Shown here: in pieces, positions 43,011 through 51,174 of the stretch | Layout of the letters: each line of letters begins with the position of its first letter | How positions within the stretch are numbered: position 1 is the stretch's first letter | Source of the DNA: Paenimyroides aestuarii | GTDB taxonomy: Bacteria > Bacteroidota > Bacteroidia > Flavobacteriales > Flavobacteriaceae | Direction of reading: 5' to 3' | DNA length: 64,000 nt | NCBI RefSeq assembly: GCF_024628805.1 | Contig: NZ_CP102382.1 | Coordinates: 558,001-622,000 of the forward strand | Program-made: the position numbers and the translations under genes | The notes under the pieces: generated by a model | Databases searched by the model: none | Told to the model about the DNA's origin: nothing | Seen by the model: the letters and a program-made list of their open reading frames with translations, nothing else

Positions 43011-44498
43011 TTAGACTTTTATTTCGTCAATCTTCACTTTATGCGCTTCCTTTGCCACAATTTTTCCTGATATAATAGATGGTGGCACACCTGGACCCGG
43101 AACGGTTAATTGCCCGGTGTATAGTAAATTCTTTATTTTTTTGTTTTGTATAGCCGGTTTTAAAACAGCGGTTTGGTTCAGCGTATTTGCCAATCCGTAA
43201 GCATTGCCTTGGTAGGCGTTGTAATCTTGCACAAAATCACTTACACAGTAACTGCGTTTGTAATCGATATCGTTTATTAAATCTTTTGTACCTGTATGTT
43301 TTTCCAAGCGAGTTATCATTTCTTTAAAATAGCGTTCTCTTGTTTGTTCATCATCGGCAATACCTGTTGCTAAAGGCATTAGCAAAAAAATATTTTCGTG
43401 CCCTTCAGGCGCAACATTTGGATCGGTTTTAGACGGACAACATGCATAAAACAGCGGTTTTTCAGGCCAACTTTTATTTTTGTAAATGGTATCGATATGT
43501 GCATCCAAATCATGTTCAAAAAACAAGGTATGGTGTTTTAAATTTGGAACTCTTCTCTTTAATCCCAAGTAATAAATTAAACAAGATGGAGCAAAAATGC
43601 GTTGTTTCCAATAATCTTCATTGTAATTTTTCTCTTCGTTTTTCAATAAAGACTCTGTATGGTGGTAGTCAGACGAAGCTATGATGGTATCAAAATCAAT
43701 AAATTCATCGTTTACCTTTAAACCAATTGCCTGATTTTCTTCAGTGATTATTCGCTCTACATTTTGATTAAAATGAAACTTTGCACCCTGCGCTTCTGCT
43801 ACTTTTTGCATTGCCAATACCAATTGATAAAACCCACCCAGCGGATACCATGTTCCTAATGCATAACCACCGTAATTCATAAGACTGTACAAAGCAGGTA
43901 TGTTTTTGGGCGATGCACCAAGGAAAATTACCGGAAATTCCATTAAAGCACGCAACTTCGGGTGCTTAAAATATTTCGCTACATAGGAACGAAAATTACT
44001 CAGCAAGTTAAGTTTCAGTGCGCTGCCTGCAATTTTAGGCGAAACAAATTCCCACCAGCTGTGGCAAGGTTTATTTACGAATTCTTGCATACCCACTTCA
44101 TATTTGTAGCGGGCAGCTTTCATAAAATGATCCAATTTATTGGCAGCCCCCGATTCTAACTGTTCAAACAGAACCTTCATTTCTTCATAATTTTCAGGAA
44201 TAGCTACGTTACCATCGTCAAAAATCATTTCGAATTGCGGGTTTAGGGCAATTAGTTGATAAAAATCGGAGGTGCGATAACCAAAATCACTAAAGAAATT
44301 TTCAATGATATCCGGCATCCAATACCAACTTGGCCCCATATCAAAGGTATAACCATTATCGGTAGTGAATTGTCGCGCTCGGCCTCCTGGTTGGTCATGC
44401 TTTTCGAAAACATGCACCTCATTACCTGCTTTTGCAGCATAAGCGGCAGCTGATAAACCCGAAAAACCGGCTCCTATAATAGCTATTCTCTTTGACAT
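43011..44498 (-). CDS. crtI: Phytoene desaturase
   Basis: A 495-residue FAD-dependent CrtI-type desaturase turning phytoene into lycopene. The dinucleotide-binding motif is IAIIGAGFSGLSAAAYAAKAG followed by VHVFEKHDQPGGRA; the C-terminal signature is LLYTGQLTVPGPGVPPSIISGKIVA. It lies 11 bp downstream of marR and is the first biosynthetic gene of the operon. Confidence 0.96.
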   Translation of the reverse strand: MSKRIAIIGAGFSGLSAAAYAAKAGNEVHVFEKHDQPGGRARQFTTDNGYTFDMGPSWYWMPDIIENFFSDFGYRTSDFYQLIALNPQFEMIFDDGNVAIPENYEEMKVLFEQLESGAANKLDHFMKAARYKYEVGMQEFVNKPCHSWWEFVSPKIAGSALKLNLLSNFRSYVAKYFKHPKLRALMEFPVIFLGASPKNIPALYSLMNYGGYALGTWYPLGGFYQLVLAMQKVAEAQGAKFHFNQNVERIITEENQAIGLKVNDEFIDFDTIIASSDYHHTESLLKNEEKNYNEDYWKQRIFAPSCLIYYLGLKRRVPNLKHHTLFFEHDLDAHIDTIYKNKSWPEKPLFYACCPSKTDPNVAPEGHENIFLLMPLATGIADDEQTRERYFKEMITRLEKHTGTKDLINDIDYKRSYCVSDFVQDYNAYQGNAYGLANTLNQTAVLKPAIQNKKIKNLLYTGQLTVPGPGVPPSIISGKIVAKEAHKVKIDEIKV

Positions 44499-44509
44499 AT
44501 TTTTTTTAT

Positions 44510-45166
44510 TTATGCGGATAAATACTTTTCGGTTACACGTTCTAACAGTTCCGAACTGTCGTAATTTTGTTGGAAAATAGGTTGATGAAAATGATCCAAC
44601 TTATTCAACAATCGAATAAGATCTGCTTTTTCGTTGTCATCCAAGTTTCCTGTAACAATTTGAGTGGCCACACGAATTTTATCCATTTGCGCATCCAAAG
44701 CCTCTTTTCCTTTGTTGGAAATCTGAATAATTTTACTGCGTTTGTCTATTTCAGAGTCTTCTTGTGTTACCCATCCTTTATCAATTAATCGATTGATAAT
44801 TTGCATGCCTGTTGGCTTGTCTTGAATATTTTTTTTAATCAACTGCATTTTGCTCATTGCTCCAAAAGCATTCAAGTTAATCAAATATATAAAATCTTCT
44901 TGCGTAGAAAATTCCGAATTGTGAATTGCTGCCTTTGAATAGGTTTTTGCATACCTGCTTAAATGCACAATTAGCGTGTTTATTACGCTTTCTGCACTGC
45001 GCCCTTTCTCTTTTCCTTCCCACTGAACATCTTCTAACGAAGTTTCACCAACAATATTTCCTGCAAGCCAATCTCTAAAACCTGACAGGTCGTTTTTTGT
45101 ATGTTTGCCGTTTTTTTCAAACTCTTCCAGCAGGTTGATTACGTCTCTTAATAATGTGTAATTCAT
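44510..45166 (-). CDS. MarR-family regulator of the carotenoid operon
   Basis: A 218-residue MarR-type winged-helix regulator, about 70 residues longer than most because of an N-terminal helical extension (DVINLLEEFEKNGKHTKNDL...). The HTH is in FGAMSKMQLIKKNIQDKPTG and MQIINRLIDKGWVTQ, and the wing is EIDKRSKIIQISNKGK. It is the first gene of the crt transcript. A perfect 7+7 bp palindrome 30 bp upstream of its ATG is the probable binding site, which suggests autoregulation of the whole operon. Confidence 0.9.
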   Translation of the reverse strand: MNYTLLRDVINLLEEFEKNGKHTKNDLSGFRDWLAGNIVGETSLEDVQWEGKEKGRSAESVINTLIVHLSRYAKTYSKAAIHNSEFSTQEDFIYLINLNAFGAMSKMQLIKKNIQDKPTGMQIINRLIDKGWVTQEDSEIDKRSKIIQISNKGKEALDAQMDKIRVATQIVTGNLDDNEKADLIRLLNKLDHFHQPIFQQNYDSSELLERVTEKYLSA

Positions 45167-45195
45167 ACAAAATAGTATTAATTTGTACTTAAAAT

Positions 45196-45210
45196 ATTCT
45201 AATTTAGAAT
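45196..45210. promoter_or_regulatory. Candidate MarR operator
   Basis: ATTCTAA-T-TTAGAAT, a perfect inverted repeat with 7-bp arms and a one-base centre, 30-44 bp upstream of the marR start codon. A TATATTTA sequence on the minus strand just upstream (about 45213-45220) could be the -7 box, so binding at the palindrome would block the crt operon. Size and symmetry suit MarR dimers. Confidence 0.6.
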
Positions 45211-45221
45211 GTAAATATACT

Positions 45222-45248
45222 AAAAAAAGACATAAGATTACTTATGCC
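45222..45248 (-). terminator. Terminator of the DUF3050 gene
   Basis: CATAAG-ATTA-CTTATG stem (45231-45246); on the minus strand it is followed by TTTTTTT. It insulates the crt promoter from the upstream gene. Confidence 0.78.
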
Positions 45249-45289
45249 TTTTCTTTTTATTGCTTTTTAACATTACGGAAGGTATTTTT

Positions 45290-46063
45290 CTAAGACGACT
45301 TTTCTATCATTTCTTCGATTGCATTCCATAATAATATTCGTTTCTGCAATGCAATTTTGGCAATCTGCTCTACTTCTTGCCATTTTCTTTCGTCGGTTCC
45401 ACACAAAAAATCAATCATTTCAAAAGCCATTGGTCCGTGTTCATCAGCATCGAGCTCTATATGTCTTTCAAAATAATAAATCAATTCTGATAAATCCACC
45501 TCCGGAAATTGTTCTTTTAATTCTTTTAATAAATGATGAAACATTGAAGGAATTAAATCTTCTCTACCAAAGGTGAAAGCAGCTGCAATTTCGTGCGATT
45601 TACCATTTTCAATCACTTGAAAGGTAAACTCTAAAAAAGCTTTAACATGATCGTGTAAATTGCTTTTTTCAATAGCAGAAAAAACATCGGTTGATTGCAC
45701 GTTGTTTAAAAACAAATTCAAAGTTCGTGTATCTGTATCGCTTTTCTCCATTGCTTGAACATACATTTCAAAATGACTTAATCGTTTTCCATCTAAAGAA
45801 AGATCCGATTCTTCGGCCAATACTATCTCATTGATTAGGTAGCGGGCTTGCGGATTAGGCGACGCAAACCAAGGACTGGACGTGCAGGTGAGCTGCGATT
45901 GCAGTGCTTTTAAAAGCGACATAAAATCCCACACAGCATACACATGTGTTTGCATAAAAAGTTGCAAATGCGGAATAGTTGTGATTTTTTTGTATAACGA
46001 ATGATGAATTAACTCCTTCTTTAAAGGCTCAATAGCTTTATTTACTGATGCAATTGCGTTCAT
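45290..46063 (-). CDS. DUF3050 protein (heme-oxygenase-like fold)
   Basis: A 257-residue all-helical protein of DUF3050. Motifs: HLQLFMQTHVYAVWDFMSLL, NEIVLAEESDL, AAAFTFGREDLIPSMFHH and YYFERHIELDADEHGPMA. The Glu and His residues in these helices fit the heme-oxygenase-like superfamily, some members of which are di-iron oxidases. It is next to, but terminator-separated from, the crt operon. I recall the family near pigment genes, but a carotenoid role is only a possibility. Confidence 0.8.
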   Translation of the reverse strand: MNAIASVNKAIEPLKKELIHHSLYKKITTIPHLQLFMQTHVYAVWDFMSLLKALQSQLTCTSSPWFASPNPQARYLINEIVLAEESDLSLDGKRLSHFEMYVQAMEKSDTDTRTLNLFLNNVQSTDVFSAIEKSNLHDHVKAFLEFTFQVIENGKSHEIAAAFTFGREDLIPSMFHHLLKELKEQFPEVDLSELIYYFERHIELDADEHGPMAFEMIDFLCGTDERKWQEVEQIAKIALQKRILLWNAIEEMIEKSS

Positions 46064-46403
46064 ATTGGGATAATTTATTCAAAAATACGTTGCAAAAAGT
46101 TATAAAATAGCAGTTCTTTTTATTTTAACATCTTTAGCAATATGAAATTATAGTTGTTGGGAAAAACTTTTTGAAAACTAAAAGAAAACAGCTGGGTTGC
46201 CTTTTGGGGATTGAATCCACAACAAAAAAAGCGATGCTTCATGAACTATATAACCAACATTATTTTAGTGAATTGCGTTTCAGTCAGCTTTTCTTGTTGA
46301 AAAAGTTAGGTCTTAAAAGGAACGTTTCTAAATAGAATACCACAAGTGATAATTACCCACATTATCCATAGTTTTGTAATGAAACGAATAAACAGTTCAA
46401 ATT
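46064..46403. other. Intergenic region upstream of the CDGSH gene
   Basis: About 340 bp between divergent genes. It contains a TAGTTTTG box at 46369-46376 on the plus strand (-7 of the CDGSH gene) and TATTTTTG on the minus strand about 20 bp before the DUF3050 start. A short open frame at about 46137-46334 lacks a start codon and is not called. Confidence 0.5.
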
Positions 46404-46628
46404 ATGGCACAAACAAAACTTACCATTAACGACAATGGATCGGTTAAAATTGAAGGAGATTTTGAAATAGTAGATAAAAACGGGAATGCTTACGGATTGC
46501 AAGGCAGAACGATAGTTTCAATTTGCCGCTGTGGATTATCTAAAAACAAACCTTTTTGCGACGGAGCACACAAAGGGCATTTTGAGCACAATGCCATTGC
46601 TTTTGATTTGCCGCCTAAAAAGGTGTAA
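46404..46628 (+). CDS. CDGSH iron-sulfur protein
   Basis: A 74-residue single-CDGSH protein. CRCGLSKNKPFCDGAH provides the three Cys and one His that hold a labile [2Fe-2S] cluster as in mitoNEET. No membrane anchor or signal peptide. Role in electron or cluster transfer is inferred from the family. Monocistronic, with its own TAGTTTTG box and a following hairpin. Confidence 0.92.
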   Translation: MAQTKLTINDNGSVKIEGDFEIVDKNGNAYGLQGRTIVSICRCGLSKNKPFCDGAHKGHFEHNAIAFDLPPKKV

Positions 46629-46652
46629 CAACAATGAGTATTTTATTATAAA

Positions 46653-46682
46653 ACAGCCTCAATACGTATGTAAAGAGGCTGT
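46653..46682 (+). terminator. Hairpin, copy 1 of the RHS-array element
   Basis: ACAGCCTC / GAGGCTGT stem with a 14-nt loop (AATACGTATGTAAA), then TGTGTTTTT. It can end the CDGSH transcript. Nearly identical hairpins are at 48647-48676 and 51175-51204 in the RHS region. Confidence 0.8.
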
Positions 46683-46928
46683 TGTGTTTTTAAAGGCACG
46701 GATTGCAAATCCGCGCCATCGGGGTTTTTTAGAGTTTTTTCCTGATACTAATACCATTTTTTTATCAGTTTTACCGTCATTTACAGTGTGAAGAAACTTT
46801 CCATATATATTAAAATAGTCTGTATTTGGTCCCGCCTGCATTCCATCAGGGTCAACAAAGAATATCGGATTGTTCTAAGCATAATTATACGGTGTCCATC
46901 TTCGTGAGTCCTCCGCCAGTGGAGAAAT
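46659..46928 (-). pseudogene. RHS toxin C-terminal remnant (module A)
   Basis: Reads PLAEDSRRWTPYNYA, stop (TAG at 46875-46877), NNPIFFVDPDGMQAG, which is the RHS core junction of its neighbours except for the nonsense codon in place of the Cys/Tyr codon. After it comes a ~55-residue variable tip (NTDYFNIYGKFLHTVNDG...) that ends within the hairpin element. Everything upstream of PLAE is missing. A decayed toxin tip; no matching immunity gene remains downstream. Confidence 0.85.
46695..46717. repeat. GGCACG...CGCGCC boundary palindrome
   Basis: GGCACGGATT-GCA-AATCCGCGCC, a short dyad directly after hairpin copy 1. A related GCACGGGCA..TGCCCGCGCC dyad follows hairpin copy 3 at 51228-51247, so the same composite element occurs at both ends of the RHS array. 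Confidence 0.6.
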
Positions 46929-46933
46929 TTATT

Positions 46934-47419
46934 TTATAATTCTATCTTTTTTTCTTTTAAATTGTACAAACACTGGAGTTCTATATAATCAACTATCATA
47001 GGAGTTTCATCTCTTATTTCTGGTTCAACTTTTTCCCATTCTAAATAATTTGGTATCCTAATTGCATCTCCCTTATCTACTTCATAATAGATGTTATAAG
47101 ACCCTGTCCTTGCTCTTAAAAGTTCTCTATTATCATTAATTTTAACATAAGGTATGTCATTTTGATAATCCTGTATATGTATATATACATACTTTAAGGA
47201 ATCTATAATTTCAATATTATCATAATATGACAATTTATATTCACTAATTAAAAAATTTCTATTATTAGATATTTTATATTCATTAATAAAAAAATTAACA
47301 ATATTAACTAGCTCATCATTTTTTTTTAGACGATCATTCTTCGTGCAACCAATATTGAAAAATAATATTGTACAGATAAGTAATTTATTTAACGTGTGTG
47401 TACGGATATACCCCATCAT
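46934..47419 (-). CDS. Lipoprotein, candidate immunity protein for RHS module B
   Basis: A 161-residue lipoprotein: lipobox FNIGC puts Cys25 at the mature N-terminus. The rest is Asn/Ile/Tyr-rich and beta-like, with no known domain. Its start lies 35 bp inside the 3' end of the RHS module B gene, the usual arrangement of toxin followed by immunity. An envelope-anchored immunity protein would fit a toxin that acts in or passes through the periplasm. Low GC, lower than neighbouring housekeeping genes. Confidence 0.6.
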   Translation of the reverse strand: MMGYIRTHTLNKLLICTILFFNIGCTKNDRLKKNDELVNIVNFFINEYKISNNRNFLISEYKLSYYDNIEIIDSLKYVYIHIQDYQNDIPYVKINDNRELLRARTGSYNIYYEVDKGDAIRIPNYLEWEKVEPEIRDETPMIVDYIELQCLYNLKEKKIEL

Positions 47420-48620
47420 ATTTTACTTTGTAATTAGCTCCTTTCGGTCTTATAAAAAAATTAATTTTTGGATCAACAATTTTTGTATTTTCTTTTAAAT
47501 CTCTGGCAAAAACTCCATCTCCTTTTTTAGCATCTTGATTCACTAATCTTGATTTTTTATGATATGATGAAGGCCAATCTGCTATCAATCCATTTTTGAA
47601 TTTTGGGTGATTGTGTTCATGGGAACTAATTTTCATTCCTATATTTGAATAGATATTAGACATATCATTAAAAAAGTAATGAGCGGCATATCCAACCGAC
47701 AGTCCATCATTAAAATATCTACCTGTGTTACCCATAGCAGTAGATATATATTGCCCATTTTGGCTAATTGTCATATATTCCCATTCTATATTTGAATTTT
47801 GTGCAATTTTATCAAATAGTTTATCCCCTTTTTTAAAATTATTAGTTTTTAGTTCATTTATTGGTATATCTCCTTTCTTTGTTTCAGTATGTTGAAAATC
47901 TTTTTTAAAACTACCATTATCACCATATTTATATTCATCTTTTATTGTCCCTTTATTATCAACAAATTGAACAATATCATCCCCGGCTTTTGTTTCTATA
48001 TCTACATTTCCAGTATCTACATTTATTTTAATTATATCATCTAAATCATTCAATTGAGAATTTGAAACCGCTTGCATTCCATCAGGATCAACAAAATAAA
48101 TAGGGTTGTTACAAGCATAGTTATAAGGTGTCCATCTTCTTGAATTCTCCGCCAGCGGATCTACATTCAACCATCTACCAATAGCAGCATCGTAATTACG
48201 TGCACCAAAATCGTATAAATCTAATCCTAATTCATCGTTTAACTCTTTACCGCCGTAAGCATATTTATATTTGTTTACAATGCTGTAATCAGGTAAATCG
48301 TCTCCTTTTTGTTTTAAACCAAAAGGATAATAATCGCTTTTTTCAATAATCTCGCTTACTTGTATAATCCCGTCTTTTGCATATTCCAACGTAGGGTGGT
48401 TTCTAAAACCATCACGGTATGTTAAACGTACGTTTCCTAAATGATCTTTGTATTGATAGGTATAAAGGTATTGATTATTTTCAAATTCTACATAACCTTC
48501 CGTATGCGGAAAAAATTTTAACGCATTATCTACATACTGGAATCCGTTAACATAATCGGTAGTTACTAACGCATCACCGCTGGGTTGTACTTGCTTTTTT
48601 TGATCGTGTGCCTGTGGCAT
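47385..48620 (-). CDS. RHS core fragment with JAB-like toxin tip (module B)
   Basis: A 411-residue product from ATG 48620 (the open frame extends 12 codons further through a hairpin, with TTG). Residues ~1-160 are the end of an RHS repeat core: DHLGNVRLTYRDG, SDYYPFGLKQ, YAYGGKELNDELGLDLYDFG and ARNYDAAIGRWLNVDPLAE, ending at VDPDGMQ, the usual core/toxin junction. The variable ~240-residue tip has HEHNHP (about residue 335) and a following WPSS...D, resembling the HxHP...S..D metal site of JAB/JAMM metallopeptidase toxins. It lacks the thousand or more residues of a normal RHS protein and any signal peptide, so it is a displaced C-terminal module. Confidence 0.8.
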   Translation of the reverse strand: MPQAHDQKKQVQPSGDALVTTDYVNGFQYVDNALKFFPHTEGYVEFENNQYLYTYQYKDHLGNVRLTYRDGFRNHPTLEYAKDGIIQVSEIIEKSDYYPFGLKQKGDDLPDYSIVNKYKYAYGGKELNDELGLDLYDFGARNYDAAIGRWLNVDPLAENSRRWTPYNYACNNPIYFVDPDGMQAVSNSQLNDLDDIIKINVDTGNVDIETKAGDDIVQFVDNKGTIKDEYKYGDNGSFKKDFQHTETKKGDIPINELKTNNFKKGDKLFDKIAQNSNIEWEYMTISQNGQYISTAMGNTGRYFNDGLSVGYAAHYFFNDMSNIYSNIGMKISSHEHNHPKFKNGLIADWPSSYHKKSRLVNQDAKKGDGVFARDLKENTKIVDPKINFFIRPKGANYKVKYDGVYPYTHVK

Positions 48621-48646
48621 AGCAACAGTAAGTGTTTTATAACAAA

Positions 48647-48676
48647 GCAGCCTCAATACGTTTGTAAAGAGGCTGT
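48647..48676 (+). repeat. Hairpin, copy 2 of the RHS-array element
   Basis: GCAGCCTC / GAGGCTGT with loop AATACGTTTGTAAA, between module B and the immunity gene of module C. Copies at 46653 and 51175 differ by only a few bases. Confidence 0.8.
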
Positions 48677-48683
48677 TGTTTGT

Positions 48684-49157
48684 TTATTGTTGCTCAAAGT
48701 CGTGAGACTTTGCGTAGCTGGGTTTATTTTCTGTTTCTAATTCGTTCTTCCGTGCGAAATACATCCTCTCATCATTTTCGTTTTTTTCTATTATAAGTTT
48801 TACATAAGCTTCTTTATCATAACACAATTCATAATACCCAAAAATAGCTTGGATAAAAGGGTAAACACTCTCTTCTTTTTCAACTAATCTATAGTGCCAA
48901 TTTGAATTTATTTTGCTATCTATAATATCAAATAGTTGACAAGGATAAGTAGCAATAAACCCTCCATCATCTATTAAGTAGGCTTGATAAGTCTTAAAGA
49001 TGATTATTCCCATTACAAAATATTCTTTATTAACCTCAATTTCATATTCTGCTATTTCAGACACCCCAAATCTTCCAAAAAACTCTTTATTAGTAATCAA
49101 CTCATATTCATATGGACGTAAGTCTATTCCTCTATTTTTTACACAACGTACTTTCAT
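48684..49157 (-). CDS. Candidate immunity protein for RHS module C
   Basis: A 157-residue cytoplasmic protein without known domain. N-terminus MKVRCVKNRGIDLRPYEYEL, with EIEVNKEYFVMGIIIFKTYQ and YLIDDGGFIATYPCQLFDI in the middle, a beta-rich layout I recall from immunity proteins of polymorphic toxins. It starts 3 bp after the stop of toxin tip C. The last 13 codons overlap a small inverted repeat (AAAGTC-GTGA-GACTTT), so the C-terminus may have been altered by recombination. Confidence 0.6.
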   Translation of the reverse strand: MKVRCVKNRGIDLRPYEYELITNKEFFGRFGVSEIAEYEIEVNKEYFVMGIIIFKTYQAYLIDDGGFIATYPCQLFDIIDSKINSNWHYRLVEKEESVYPFIQAIFGYYELCYDKEAYVKLIIEKNENDERMYFARKNELETENKPSYAKSHDFEQQ

Positions 49158-49160
49158 AAT

Positions 49161-49705
49161 TTATTTAAATTTAAAATCATCGACATATTTAATAATTCCT
49201 TTTTCGAATTTTGCTACATAATGTATTACTGTCTTTTTTCCTGTTGAACTTGTATGAACATAATGCATTTTACTCCAACCTGACCAACGCGAATCTTTCA
49301 ATCCATGAATAATAACTTTCCCAGCAGATGGATTTGACATAGCTTCTTTCATAGCTAATTGTTCTGAAAGATTTACAGCTGTAGTTCTTCCTGTTGTACC
49401 TCTTCCTAACGGCACAAGAAAACTACTACCTCTCACAACTAAAAGCTCCGAAGCTATTGCTGGTGCCAAAATGAACCTACACCACCAATATAAGCATACA
49501 TTGTTTCTTTGGCTCTGGCAGTTTCACCAGTTGCATTTACCCAACCATTGTATGCAAATTTAAAGTTACCTACAAACCCTAAATCACTTTTACGATGATA
49601 ATCTACATTTTTTATACCTGCTGCATTTAACTCTTTTATACTATTGTAAGTATCTATAGAACCATCGTTATTGTGTACCGAAAAAACATTTGTTGGGTTA
49701 TAGTA
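49161..49705 (-). pseudogene. Frameshifted RHS toxin tip without core (module C)
   Basis: Begins directly after the stop of the module D immunity gene with a segment (PTNVFSVHNNDGSID, VNATGETARAKETMYAYIGGV) that matches residues of the module D tip (PTDVYEVHNNDGSID). A one-base indel near 49475 then shifts the frame; in the next frame it continues LAPAIASELLVVRG to the tip LSEQLAMKEAMSNP...KMHYVH...IHYVAKF...DDFKFK. No RHS core at all. The last 70 residues are a compact toxin-like domain I have seen at the end of other RHS proteins. Expressed, if at all, only as the 102-residue 3' part. Confidence 0.8.
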
Positions 49706-49996
49706 TCAAAATGCGGTTTTATTTTCTATACTAATAGCTTTAAAAATTACTGCAAGCCTTTTTAAGTCATACATAATTGCATCATCAGAATTGATAAGTC
49801 TTTTAATCTCTTCCAAATCATCAGATAATTGACCTAATGTCAAATCTGTAGGTTTCTCATATGGATTATATAATTCATCATCTAATATATTCCAATAATA
49901 ATCATTGCTAATTTCTATTTCTTCTCCACTATTTTCTTTTAATTTTGATAAAAGAAAAATTGTAACTTTTTGTAGTTCATCAATATTTATTTTCAT
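49706..49996 (-). CDS. Candidate immunity protein for RHS module D
   Basis: A 96-residue acidic protein (MKINIDELQKVTIFLLSKLK, then GEEIEISNDYYWNI, DLTLGQLSDDLEEIKRL). ATG 49996 is preferred because GGGGGAT lies just upstream; an ATG 12 bp earlier also exists. It begins at the stop of the module D RHS fragment. Size, acidity and place are as expected for the immunity partner. Similar small proteins next to RHS toxins are familiar in flavobacteria. Its stop abuts the start of decayed module C. Confidence 0.65.
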   Translation of the reverse strand: MKINIDELQKVTIFLLSKLKENSGEEIEISNDYYWNILDDELYNPYEKPTDLTLGQLSDDLEEIKRLINSDDAIMYDLKRLAVIFKAISIENKTAF

Positions 49997-49997
49997 A

Positions 49998-51167
49998 TTA
50001 TCCCCCATTAATTATTTTTTGAATATTATTTCTAAATGTTTGTATTTCATGGTTTAAATGATTTATTCTTGATTGAATAATCTGTTGTCTTACAGCATCA
50101 TTTGGTGCGTTTTTTAAAAATCCTTTATTATCAAATTTCATAGGATTTTTCATATATTCAAGAAGCTTTGTTTGATGTTTTGCTATTTGGTTTTCATAGG
50201 ATGCAATAGATTTTAATTTAGAAGCACTTAAAGCAGTTGTACCTACTCTAGCAGCTAAAAATTCAGCTGCAATCTCAGGTATAACAACCGAAGCTACACC
50301 ACCAATATAAGCATACATAGTTTCTTTGGCAGCAGCTGTTCTTCCTGTTGCATTTACCCAACCGTCATAAGCTTCTTTTAAATTACCTACAAAACCTTTG
50401 TCATTTTTATATTGTCGGTTAACATTTTTGATCCCAGCTTTGTTTAATTCAATGGTGCTGTTGTATATATCAATACTTCCATCATTATTATGAACTTCAT
50501 ATACATCTGTTGGGTCGCCATCCCATTTAGTACTTACTTTTTCATACGCATTGTAACTGCCTTTTTTATTATTGTCCGGAAAAACTTTCCAGGTTGTAAG
50601 TATACCGCCGTCTTCTTCTACTTGTCCAGAAAAATCTGAACTTTGGAACATTGTACTAAAAGCCACACCCGCATTTAGTAAATCTCTGCCATAACTATCC
50701 ATTGGTCTGCTTTGCATTCCATCAGGGTCAACGAAATAAATAGGGTTGTTATACGCATAGTTATACGGTGTCCATCTTCTCGAATTCTCTGCTAACGGGT
50801 CAATGTTCAACCATCTACCAATAGCCGCATCGTAATTACGTGCGCCAAAATCGTATAAATCTAGCCCTAATTCATCGTTTAACTCTTTACCGCCGTAAGC
50901 GTATTTATATTTGTTTACAATGCTGTAATCAGGTAAATCGTCTCCTTTTTGTTTTAAACCAAAAGGATAATAATCGCTTTTTTCAATAATCTCGCTTACT
51001 TGTATAACACCGTCTTTTGCATATTCTAATGTAGGGTGGTTTCTAAAACCATCACGGTATGTTAAACGTACGTTTCCTAAATGGTCTTTGTAAATATAGT
51101 GATAAACATAATTACCACCATTGTTTTTAACATAGCCCTCAGCATGGGGAAAGGTTTGTAACGTTTT
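49998..51167 (-). pseudogene. 5'-truncated RHS core with toxin tip (module D)
   Basis: An open frame of 389 codons after an in-frame TAA at 51168-51170, with no plausible start until a TTG at 50810. It encodes the last ~150 residues of an RHS core (FPHAEGYVKNNGGN, YKDHLGNVRLTYRDGF, ARNYDAAIGRWLNIDPLAEN, FVDPDGMQ) almost identical to module B, followed by a ~240-residue variable tip. The tip has DPTDVYEVHNNDGSIDIYN and ends in a helical basic region (ENQIAKHQTKLLEYMKNP, QSRINHLNHEIQTFRNN). Without its 5' part it is likely not made unless it recombines onto a full RHS gene. Confidence 0.8.
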
Positions 51168-51174
51168 TTATAAT

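Noticed and set aside
46137..46334. Open frame of about 66 codons upstream of the CDGSH gene (ends LKKLGLKRNVSK)
   Set aside because: No ATG or GTG near its start, only an internal ATG; no known motif; it ends just before the CDGSH promoter region. Possible remnant but not supportable.
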